Shown here piece by piece: positions 57,449-64,000 of a stretch of DNA of 64,000 nucleotides (its first letter is position 1; every line of letters starts with the position of its first letter). The stretch covers positions 1,922,001-1,986,000 of the forward strand of contig NZ_CP101166.1 of the NCBI RefSeq assembly GCF_024298885.1, written 5' to 3'. This DNA is from Haloglomus halophilum (GTDB lineage: Archaea; Halobacteriota; Halobacteria; Halobacteriales; Haloarculaceae). The position numbers and the translations under genes were made by a program. The notes under the pieces are model-generated. The model saw only the letters and a program-made list of their open reading frames with translations. It was not told the DNA's origin and ran no database searches.

Positions 57449-59574
57449 AACGCGTCAGTGTCGATATCGGCGGAACCTTCACCGACTGTGTGGTCGCGTG
57501 GGGCGGCCAGCGTGTCGAGTCCAAGGCGCCGACGACGCATCACGACCTCACCGAGGGGTTCATGGAGGCGCTGACGGCCGGTGCTGAAAAAATCGACCTG
57601 TCCGTCGAGACGGTGCTCTCGGATGTCGATTCGGTCAGGTACGGGACCACGCTCGGGACGAACGCGCTCATCGAGCGGACCGGTGAGCGCGTCGGCCTCA
57701 TCACGACGAAGGGCCACGAGGACACCATCCGCATCGGCCGGGGGCGCCAGTACGGCGATGGCCTCTCTATCGAGGACCAGGCTGACATCCCGGGCGCCGA
57801 CCGACCGGACCCAATCGTCCCCTCGGACTACCGCTACGGCATCCGCGAACGGATCGACTACAAGGGCGATGTCCTGCTGGAGGCCGACCGGGAGGAGATC
57901 CGCGAGGTCGTCAACTCGCTGGTCGATGACGGTGTCCGCGCCATCGCGGTCGTGCTTCTGAACAGCACCGTCAATCCGGTCCACGAGCTCCTCGTCGAGG
58001 AGATCGTCAACCAGGAGTACCCGAGCAACGTCCTCGGGTCGACGCCGGTCGTCCTCTCTCACCGGGTGACGGGCAAGAACGGGGAGTACATGCGCAGCAA
58101 CGCGACGGTCATCAACGCCTACCTCCACCGCATCATGCGGGAGGGGCTGCAGGACATGCAGTCGGTCCTCCGGGACCACGGCTACGAGAAGCCGCTCCAG
58201 CTCGTCCACAACACCTCCGGGATGGCCCAGCTGGGCAAGACCTACGCCATCCAGACGATGCACGCGGGGCCCGTCGCGGGACTGGGCGCCGCCCAGCAGC
58301 TCGCCGACGAACTCGACGACGAGAACCTCATCACGACCGACATGGGGGGCACGAGCTTCGATATCGGGGCCGTCACGGAGGGTGAGGTCTCGCTGTACGA
58401 GTACGAGCCCATCATCGACCGGTGGCTCATCAACATCCCGATGGTGTACATGAAGACCATCGGCGCTGGCGGGGGGTCGATACTCGGCTACAACTCCGCG
58501 GAGGACGTCATCACGGTCGGCCCGGAGAGCGCGGGGTCGGACCCCGGCCCGGCGTGTTACAACCGCGGCGGCCGTCGGGCGACGGTGACCGACGTCGATG
58601 TCGTACTGGGGTATCTCAACCCGGACTACTTCTGGGGCGGCGAGCTGGAGCTGGAGGAGCGGCTCGCCCGACGCGCCGTCCGCCGAGACATCGCGGAGCC
58701 GATGGACGTGAGCGTCGAGGAGGCCGCCGCCGCTGCGAGACAGGTTGTCGACACGAAGATGGCCCAGACGATGTTCAACGAGATCTCGCTGCAGGGCTAC
58801 GACCCACGGAACTTCTCCATCCTCTCGTACGGTGGGGCTGGCCCGACCCACGCGTGCGGGTACGCGGAGGAACTGGACGTCGAGAAGGTCATCGTGCCGC
58901 CGTTCAGCCCCGTGTTGTCGGCGGCCGGCGCCGGCAACCTCGACCAGATGCACATGTACGAGCAGTCGGTCTACCTCGAACTGTTCGACGGTGAGGGGCA
59001 GACGTACTTCGACGACTACGAGCAGTTCAACGACGTCGTCGCGACACTCCAGGACAAGGGCCGGCGTGACCTCCTCGACGAGGGCTACTCGGCCGACCGC
59101 ATCCAGCACACTGTGGAGTGCGACCTGAAGTACGGTGTCCAGCTGCAGACGACGACGGCTCGGAGTCCGGTCGAGACCATCGACGACCGGGAGGACCTGC
59201 TGCGGTTACTGAAGGCCTTCCGCGACTCCTACGGGGACAACTTCGGCGACGAGGCCCACATGCCGAGCTCGGACATCAACCTCATCACCATCCGGGTGCA
59301 GTCCTACGTGGAGCAGCCCCGGATGGAGTACACCTCGACCGGCGACGCGGCGGCGCTGACAGACGGTGCCGGGACGCCGGACACCGGGCGCTCCCGGTCG
59401 TGCTACTTCGGCGGCGAGTTCGTCGAGACGCCGGTCCACCGGTTCACCGAGATGGGTACCGGCGCGGTCGATGGGCCGGCCATCGTCGAGCACCCCGAGA
59501 CGACCATCGTGGTCAACGACGGCTGGACCTTCGACCGGACGCCGGCCGGCGTCTCGTATCTCAGACGACAGTGA
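57445..59574 (+). CDS. HyuA-family subunit of acetophenone-carboxylase-like complex (second ATPase chain)
   Basis: 709 residues, about 77 kDa. Phosphate loops SVDIGGTFTDCVVAWGG (about 4-20) and TDMGGTSFDIGAVTEGE (about 298-314), plus AGGGSILGYNSAEDVITVGP (about 344-363), the ATP-binding fold of hydantoinase A. It differs clearly from the 644-residue paralogue, which fits a complex with two distinct ATPase chains. The C-terminal part (about 640-705) with GAVDGPAIVEHPETTIVVND is the usual HyuA beta-barrel end. The start overlaps the gamma-like gene (ATGA at 57445); the HyuB-like gene begins 43 bases after the stop. Confidence 0.8.
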   Translation: MKRVSVDIGGTFTDCVVAWGGQRVESKAPTTHHDLTEGFMEALTAGAEKIDLSVETVLSDVDSVRYGTTLGTNALIERTGERVGLITTKGHEDTIRIGRGRQYGDGLSIEDQADIPGADRPDPIVPSDYRYGIRERIDYKGDVLLEADREEIREVVNSLVDDGVRAIAVVLLNSTVNPVHELLVEEIVNQEYPSNVLGSTPVVLSHRVTGKNGEYMRSNATVINAYLHRIMREGLQDMQSVLRDHGYEKPLQLVHNTSGMAQLGKTYAIQTMHAGPVAGLGAAQQLADELDDENLITTDMGGTSFDIGAVTEGEVSLYEYEPIIDRWLINIPMVYMKTIGAGGGSILGYNSAEDVITVGPESAGSDPGPACYNRGGRRATVTDVDVVLGYLNPDYFWGGELELEERLARRAVRRDIAEPMDVSVEEAAAAARQVVDTKMAQTMFNEISLQGYDPRNFSILSYGGAGPTHACGYAEELDVEKVIVPPFSPVLSAAGAGNLDQMHMYEQSVYLELFDGEGQTYFDDYEQFNDVVATLQDKGRRDLLDEGYSADRIQHTVECDLKYGVQLQTTTARSPVETIDDREDLLRLLKAFRDSYGDNFGDEAHMPSSDINLITIRVQSYVEQPRMEYTSTGDAAALTDGAGTPDTGRSRSCYFGGEFVETPVHRFTEMGTGAVDGPAIVEHPETTIVVNDGWTFDRTPAGVSYLRRQ

Positions 59575-59617
59575 CGGCGAGCACAGGCACGGAACCGACA
59601 TCACACCGGATACGACA

Positions 59618-61957
59618 ATGACAGACGACACCCAAGACGACGGGACCGACCGAAAGGCCGACGGCGGCGTCTCACAGGCGGCGCCCGTCGCCGAGGACGA
59701 GCGGAGTATCGAAGCCGAGATGACCGAATTCCTCGAAGGCGAGGAACTGTTCGAGGGGCCGGATCGGGAGATAATGGAGCAACACTCCATGGAGCCCCGG
59801 ACGGACCGTCAGGAGGCGGCACTCGACGCGATCGCCGACGAGGACGTGACCCGGATGGTTGTCAACAACCAGCTCCAGGCCATCGGTAACGAGGGACTGG
59901 ACATGGCGATGCAGATCGCCTCCTCGCCCGGGGCGAAGTGGGGCGACCTCATCACGGGCCTGTTCACCCGCGAGGGCGACCTGGCGGTGGCCTCCTCCAG
60001 TGGCGTGCTGTCGTTCATCGTCCTCCAGGGCCTGCCCATCAAGCACGTGATGAAGAAGTGGCGGGAGAACCCCGACTACGAGATCAACGAGGGGGACGTG
60101 TTCCACCACATGGACGCCCGGTACGGGAACATCCACAACGCCGACCAGAGCACGTTCATCCCGGTGTTCGATGGCGACGAGCACATCGCGTGGGCGAGCT
60201 GTGTCATCCACGAGGGCGAGAACGGCTCGACCGAACCGGGTGGCATCCCCGGCGACGCCGAGAGCCCGTACGACGAGGGGCTGAAGACCCAGCCGATGAA
60301 GATCGGCACGGACTACGAACTGGACGAGGAGCTCATCACGTTCTTCCAGAACTCCACCCGGGACAAGAAGCTCACCCGGAACGACCACCAGGCGCGGCTG
60401 GCGTCGGTGATGCGGATGATAGACCGCATCGACGAGGTCATCGACCAGTACGGTGCCGACCACGTGGTCGGGGGCTTGCGCCACTCGCTGGAGTCGGCCG
60501 AGGAGGAGATGCGAGCCCGCATCGAGGCGACCCCCGACGGAACCTACCGGCACACCACGTTCGCCGACAGCACCCTCAAGGAGGACTGTCTCATCAAGAT
60601 CCCCTGTGAGATTACCATCGAGGGCGACGAGATCACCATCGACTACCGCGGCGCCGGGCCCGAGTTCGACGACCGGGCGACCAACGCCATCTTCGCGTCG
60701 CTCAAGAGCGTCCTCATGCCGGCGTTCCTCAACTTCATCTGGCCGGACCTGCCGCGGAACCAGGCCATCTTCGAGCCGGTCCACATCGAGGCCGACCGCG
60801 GCTCCATCGTCCACTGCACCCGGGAAGTACCAAACGCCCAGAGCATGATGACCCTGTTCCCGGCGTTCTCCTCGATGGAGCAGTCGATGATGAAGGCGCT
60901 CTACCCCGAATTCACCCAGGAGAACCGCTCGGAGGCCACCGACATCCACGCCAACCACTACAACTGCATCAACGGGTGGACCTACGGCGGGACCAACCAG
61001 CACGGTGACTTCGTCGGCAACATCGTGACCGACATCAACACGATGCCCGGCGCCGCCCGCTGGGACCGCGATGGGCTCCACTCCCAGGCCGCCTTCTTCT
61101 GTGCGATGGGTGACATGGGCGAGACCGAGCACTACGAGGAGGAGTACCCCTTCGTGGCGCTCTCGCGGGCGCGGCTCCTGAAGGACCTGCAGGGTTTCGG
61201 CCGCTACCGTGGCGGCCACGGCCATCAGCAGGTGTTCACCCACAAGAACACCCCGGCGTGGGCGTGGCTCGCGACCGGCATCGGGTCGCGGTTCCCCTCG
61301 GTCCACGGACTGTACGGGGGCTACGGCGCCCCGGCCATCCCCGCCGGCCGCATCAAGGACGCCAACGTCCTCGAGCTGCTGGAGGAGGACCCCGAAGACT
61401 GGGAGTACGACATCCCCGACCTGATGCAGGAGAAACCGCTCGACGGGGAGTACACCACCTGGGACCTCGGTCTGCAGCAGGAGCTGGCCGAGGAAGGTGA
61501 GGTCTACTGGGTGACCCAGGGGGCCGGCGGTGGCCTCGGTGACCCCATCGAACGCGACGCCGAGTCGGTCCTCGAGGACCTGGAGAAGGACCTCATCTCC
61601 GAGTGGGTCCTCGAGAACATCTACGAGGTGGCCTACGACGAGGAGACCATGATGGTCGACGAGGCTGCCACCGAGGAGCGCCGCGAGTCGAAACGTGAGG
61701 AGCGACTGGAGGAGGGCGTCCCGTTCGACGAGTTCGTCGATGACTGGGAGACGGAGACGCCGCCGCTCGACATGCCGTACTTCGGGTCGTGGGACGACCG
61801 AGAGGAGATCTACGCGGGCTGGGTCAACCAGCGGATGGCTCCCGACGAGCTGGAGGGCATGCCGATGAACTTCTTCCGCACGCAGGCGCCCGCACTGTTC
61901 GACACCCCGAAGTACCCGCCACGGCCGGAGTACAAGGGCGACCTCAGCGACGACTAG
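59618..61957 (+). CDS. HyuB-family subunit of acetophenone-carboxylase-like complex
   Basis: 779 residues, about 87 kDa, from the ATG at 59618 (MTDDTQDDGTDRKADGGVSQ); the frame is open further upstream inside the preceding gene, but that part is not haloarchaeal-like. HyuB features: GDVFHHMDARYGNIHNADQS (about 159-178), IPCEITIEGDEITIDYRGAG (about 328), RYRGGHGHQQVFTHKNTP (about 529) and the Gly-rich TQGAGGGLGDPIERDAESV (about 633-651). It shares only the family fold with the two alpha proteins of the first cluster. In acetophenone carboxylase the HyuB-like subunit holds the carboxylation site. Confidence 0.8.
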   Translation: MTDDTQDDGTDRKADGGVSQAAPVAEDERSIEAEMTEFLEGEELFEGPDREIMEQHSMEPRTDRQEAALDAIADEDVTRMVVNNQLQAIGNEGLDMAMQIASSPGAKWGDLITGLFTREGDLAVASSSGVLSFIVLQGLPIKHVMKKWRENPDYEINEGDVFHHMDARYGNIHNADQSTFIPVFDGDEHIAWASCVIHEGENGSTEPGGIPGDAESPYDEGLKTQPMKIGTDYELDEELITFFQNSTRDKKLTRNDHQARLASVMRMIDRIDEVIDQYGADHVVGGLRHSLESAEEEMRARIEATPDGTYRHTTFADSTLKEDCLIKIPCEITIEGDEITIDYRGAGPEFDDRATNAIFASLKSVLMPAFLNFIWPDLPRNQAIFEPVHIEADRGSIVHCTREVPNAQSMMTLFPAFSSMEQSMMKALYPEFTQENRSEATDIHANHYNCINGWTYGGTNQHGDFVGNIVTDINTMPGAARWDRDGLHSQAAFFCAMGDMGETEHYEEEYPFVALSRARLLKDLQGFGRYRGGHGHQQVFTHKNTPAWAWLATGIGSRFPSVHGLYGGYGAPAIPAGRIKDANVLELLEEDPEDWEYDIPDLMQEKPLDGEYTTWDLGLQQELAEEGEVYWVTQGAGGGLGDPIERDAESVLEDLEKDLISEWVLENIYEVAYDEETMMVDEAATEERRESKREERLEEGVPFDEFVDDWETETPPLDMPYFGSWDDREEIYAGWVNQRMAPDELEGMPMNFFRTQAPALFDTPKYPPRPEYKGDLSDD

Positions 61958-62040
61958 GGCGGGCTATCCTAGCTCTGTCGTGGGTTCCGACACCACGCCA
62001 GGGTTTAACGTGTAGTCGGTCCAACCTCGGGTCGAGTCGG

Positions 62041-62928
62041 ATGAGTGTACCAGTGTTCGACGGCCAGTTCGTCTACGTACCGCTGTATCAGGACTACGCC
62101 GCACGGGTCGGCGACGAGATGCCCGACCGACCCTGGACCGACCCCGTCGGTTGGTCGACGGCGTTGCGACAGACCGCCGACCTCGTCGGTCCGGACGTGG
62201 CCGCCGTCTCCGGTGTCGACGCTCTCGCCGCGGACCTCGAAACGGCCGATGGGGCCGACCTCGCGAGTGTCCGGTTCGACGAGGCACTGGGCCCGGGCGT
62301 CGAGGGGTTCGCCGAGACCATCGGTATCGTCGCGGATGTCCGTTCGGAGCCTGTCGGTGCCGTCCTGCCGAGCCCGGCCACGGTCTGTGTCGACCAGCTG
62401 GGCGCCGACTGGCTCGATGCCGTCGCGGCCGACGAGTTCGCCGCCCTCGACGCCCTTCACGAGGCGGGCCAGGCGGTGAGTGATGTCGTCCGGTCGCTCG
62501 AGGGAACCGTCGAAGTCCTGGTTCTCGATGAGCGTGGTCTCGAGACGGCTCGTGACCGGGGACTGTCACTCGACGACGCGCTCCTCGAGGCGGGGGCCGT
62601 GTTCAACACCGCCGACCACCACGGCCTGCGTGTGGTCGGTCGCTTCCCGTCGACGCTTCGGGCCGACGCCGCGGCGCTTCTCGACGAGTACGATGTGGTG
62701 ACGTTCGAGGCGCTGCCACCCGAGGCCGTCGAGTCACTGGCCGACGTTTCCGGTCGAACTGGTGGCTCGCTGCCCGCGGCGGTGTGGTCTGCGGAGCCGG
62801 CGACGTTCGAGTCCCGCGTTGAATCCTTCCAGAATGCGCTGCCGGAGGGGTTCGTGTGGCTCGTGCCCGTTCCCGCCACCGCCGCGCCCGAGCGTGTCCA
62901 GCGCTTCCGCGAGCTGCTCGGTCGGTGA
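62041..62928 (+). CDS. fifth gene of the carboxylase operon, about 31 kDa, unknown fold (ApcE-like position)
   Basis: 295 residues from the ATG at 62041 (MSVPVFDGQFVYVPLYQDYA). The start VYVPLYQDYAARVGDEMPDR and the alternating strand/helix pattern with a metal-ligand-like TADHHGLRVVG (about 196) resemble a TIM-barrel protein such as the uroporphyrinogen-decarboxylase/methyltransferase group, but no active-site motif is certain. Its position after the HyuB gene (83-base gap, same strand) and its size parallel the fifth, separable subunit (about 34 kDa) of bacterial acetophenone carboxylase, which is needed for activity. I infer the parallel from composition and order, not from recognised sequence similarity. 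Confidence 0.55.
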   Translation: MSVPVFDGQFVYVPLYQDYAARVGDEMPDRPWTDPVGWSTALRQTADLVGPDVAAVSGVDALAADLETADGADLASVRFDEALGPGVEGFAETIGIVADVRSEPVGAVLPSPATVCVDQLGADWLDAVAADEFAALDALHEAGQAVSDVVRSLEGTVEVLVLDERGLETARDRGLSLDDALLEAGAVFNTADHHGLRVVGRFPSTLRADAAALLDEYDVVTFEALPPEAVESLADVSGRTGGSLPAAVWSAEPATFESRVESFQNALPEGFVWLVPVPATAAPERVQRFRELLGR

Positions 62929-62965
62929 CGAGCGTCCGGACGTGGCGGCCGTGGCATCGGGTGAT

Positions 62966-63997
62966 TCACTCCGGTTGGGGCCCGATATCGGTCAATAACC
63001 GCCGGCGTACCGCTCGGTCGTCGAACCCGAGGTGAGACAGAAGGTTACACATCACCGTCGTCCGGTACAGCGGGACCTGGTCCGGATACGTGCGGTGGAG
63101 CGTCGACTCGACCGCCCGCCCGACCGCCTCGGCGTGGTCACAGCGCGGGTGGTGGGGGTAGAACTCCTCGCTGAAGAACGCGTAGAAGAACGCCGGCAGC
63201 TCGTCCCGACTCCGTCGCTCGAAGAACGCCCGGAGACGGTCGTACGACCAGTTCTCGAAGTAGCTACCGATGTCGAGGTTCTCGAGCTGGCCGACCAGCC
63301 GGCTCTCCGGGTTGAGGTCCGCCAGCGTGAGGTCGTGGGTCGCCAGCTCCTGCTCGAAGGCGGCGAGGACCGCTTCCCTGTCGCCACTGGCGCGCAGCTC
63401 CGTAACCCGCTCGTCACCGACGGAGAGCATGGTGTCGAACCGGCGCCGGCGCTCGGTCAGGAACCGTTCGCCACAACAGTCGGGGTATCCCAGGAGATCG
63501 CTCTTCGTCCGGATCTCGGCGAGCTTGTGGTCTCGCGAGGCTGCCGTCGGGACTCGTCCGTTCCGGAGCGAGCGGAGATACTGCTCCTTCCGATGGCTGA
63601 TGCGCTCGATATCCTCGCGAACACGTTCGTCGGTGAAGAGGTACGCCTCGACCTTCCAGCCGGGCGTGCCGTCGCGGTAGACGGCCGACTCGAACATCGT
63701 ATCGCGGTACGGGACGGCGACGATTTCGCTCGACAGTCCCTCGAGGTCGGGGGTGAGTACCGATGTCCAGAGCGCCTCCGCGAAGAACGCCTCGACGGTG
63801 TCGGTGGCCGCGAGGAGCTGCTCATTCACCGCCGGGGCCGAGTCCGACTCGACCGTCGGGTGGTCCGTCCGATGGAATTCGGCCAGCAGGTCCGGGAACC
63901 GGCTCTCGTCGAACGGAACCATCGTACACGGCCGTTCGGGGAGCGTGAGGAGGGCGTCCGCCACGACATCCGGATACTGAGACGAACGGAGGTGCAT
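62966..63997 (-). CDS. DUF483-like conserved protein
   Basis: 343 residues, start at 63997 (MHLRSSQYPDVVADALLTLP), three bases from the window edge, so a longer N-terminus cannot be excluded. The motif LLGYPDCCGERFLTERRRRF (about 174-193) with adjacent cysteines is the hallmark I associate with DUF483 proteins, and PHHPRCDHAEAVGRAVE (about 292-308) gives a further Cys/His cluster, so a metal site is plausible. A segment DTMFESAVYRDGTPGWKVEA lies at about 95-115. It is convergent with the carboxylase operon and closes the plus-strand island. Function unknown. Confidence 0.6.
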   Translation of the reverse strand: MHLRSSQYPDVVADALLTLPERPCTMVPFDESRFPDLLAEFHRTDHPTVESDSAPAVNEQLLAATDTVEAFFAEALWTSVLTPDLEGLSSEIVAVPYRDTMFESAVYRDGTPGWKVEAYLFTDERVREDIERISHRKEQYLRSLRNGRVPTAASRDHKLAEIRTKSDLLGYPDCCGERFLTERRRRFDTMLSVGDERVTELRASGDREAVLAAFEQELATHDLTLADLNPESRLVGQLENLDIGSYFENWSYDRLRAFFERRSRDELPAFFYAFFSEEFYPHHPRCDHAEAVGRAVESTLHRTYPDQVPLYRTTVMCNLLSHLGFDDRAVRRRLLTDIGPQPE

Positions 63998-64000
63998 ATC

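Noticed and set aside
59366-59617. Longer N-terminus for the HyuB-like gene at 59618
   Set aside because: The extension runs inside the end of the preceding gene in another frame and has no haloarchaeal character; the ATG at 59618 starts the acidic, credible protein.
43347-61957. Simple annotation as hydantoinase or 5-oxoprolinase genes
   Set aside because: HyuA/HyuB domains alone would allow it, but each cluster carries a cysteine-rich gamma-like subunit and adjacent CoA ligases, which fit ketone carboxylases better; the simpler label remains possible until phylogeny is done.
1-64000. tRNA or rRNA genes
   Set aside because: No cloverleaf-like segment with the conserved T-loop (GGTTCRAATCC) or rRNA sequence was noticed while reading the spacers; a covariance search would be needed for certainty.

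Overview
The window is a GC-rich (about two thirds G+C by eye) stretch of chromosome from a haloarchaeon (class Halobacteria). Supporting evidence: acidic proteins throughout; archaeal information genes (L39e, L31e, aIF6); class-specific families (TrmB, FilR1-type and HTH_10/Bat-like regulators, a type IV pilin with the QSEVIGAIL motif, a PGF-CTERM secreted protein, the cell-shape gene rdfA with its SMC-like partner); TATA-box promoters lying close to start codons; and twin-arginine lipoprotein signals. I cannot name the genus. I found no rRNA, tRNA or CRISPR array.

Layout, first half. 1-6.6 kb: two CARDB/COG1361 surface proteins, an RND/MMPL exporter and an overlapping TrmB regulator. 6.8-12.7 kb: a GMC flavin oxidoreductase overlapping a gluconate-2-dehydrogenase-subunit-3-like Tat protein, divergent from an IclR regulator and an acyl-CoA synthetase. 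Two near-identical 21-bp palindromes precede the IclR and ligase genes. 12.8-18.8 kb: type IV pilin, an IS1341-type (TnpB) element with its 3' RNA hairpin and a tiny divergent gene, a glucosyl-phosphoglycerate-synthase-like glycosyltransferase, a 352-bp inverted-repeat element, a MaoC dehydratase and a CBS-containing site-2 protease. 19.2-20.3 kb: the rpl39e-rpl31e-eif6 operon. 20.4-30 kb: a second acyl-CoA ligase, two regulators, several small enzymes (PNPOx-like, GNAT, LLM flavin oxidoreductase, cysteine synthase, gamma-carbonic-anhydrase-like), a five-copy 29-bp tandem repeat, and a ferritin-like lipoprotein built of two repeats. 30-35 kb: a decayed coding fragment, a FilR1-type regulator, a strikingly AT-rich spacer, then rdfA and an archaea-specific SMC-related gene.

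Layout, second half. From 35.8 kb to about 62.9 kb almost everything is on the plus strand and looks like one catabolic island: IclR regulator, PGF-CTERM surface protein, branched-chain-type ABC importer (binding protein, two permeases, one ATPase), a small membrane protein, an acetone-carboxylase-like set (beta, alpha, gamma) followed by a second, diverged alpha gene, two acyl-CoA ligases, an SCP2-like protein, and a five-gene operon. That operon has the composition of bacterial acetophenone carboxylase: two HyuA-like subunits, one HyuB-like subunit, a small cysteine-rich gamma-like subunit and a protein of about 31 kDa.

The most interesting interpretation is that the island encodes uptake of a ketone or related compound, ATP-dependent carboxylation by two different multi-subunit carboxylases, and CoA activation of the resulting 3-oxo acid. 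Family membership and gene order are read from the sequence; the substrates are inference, because HyuA/HyuB proteins also include hydantoinases and 5-oxoprolinases.
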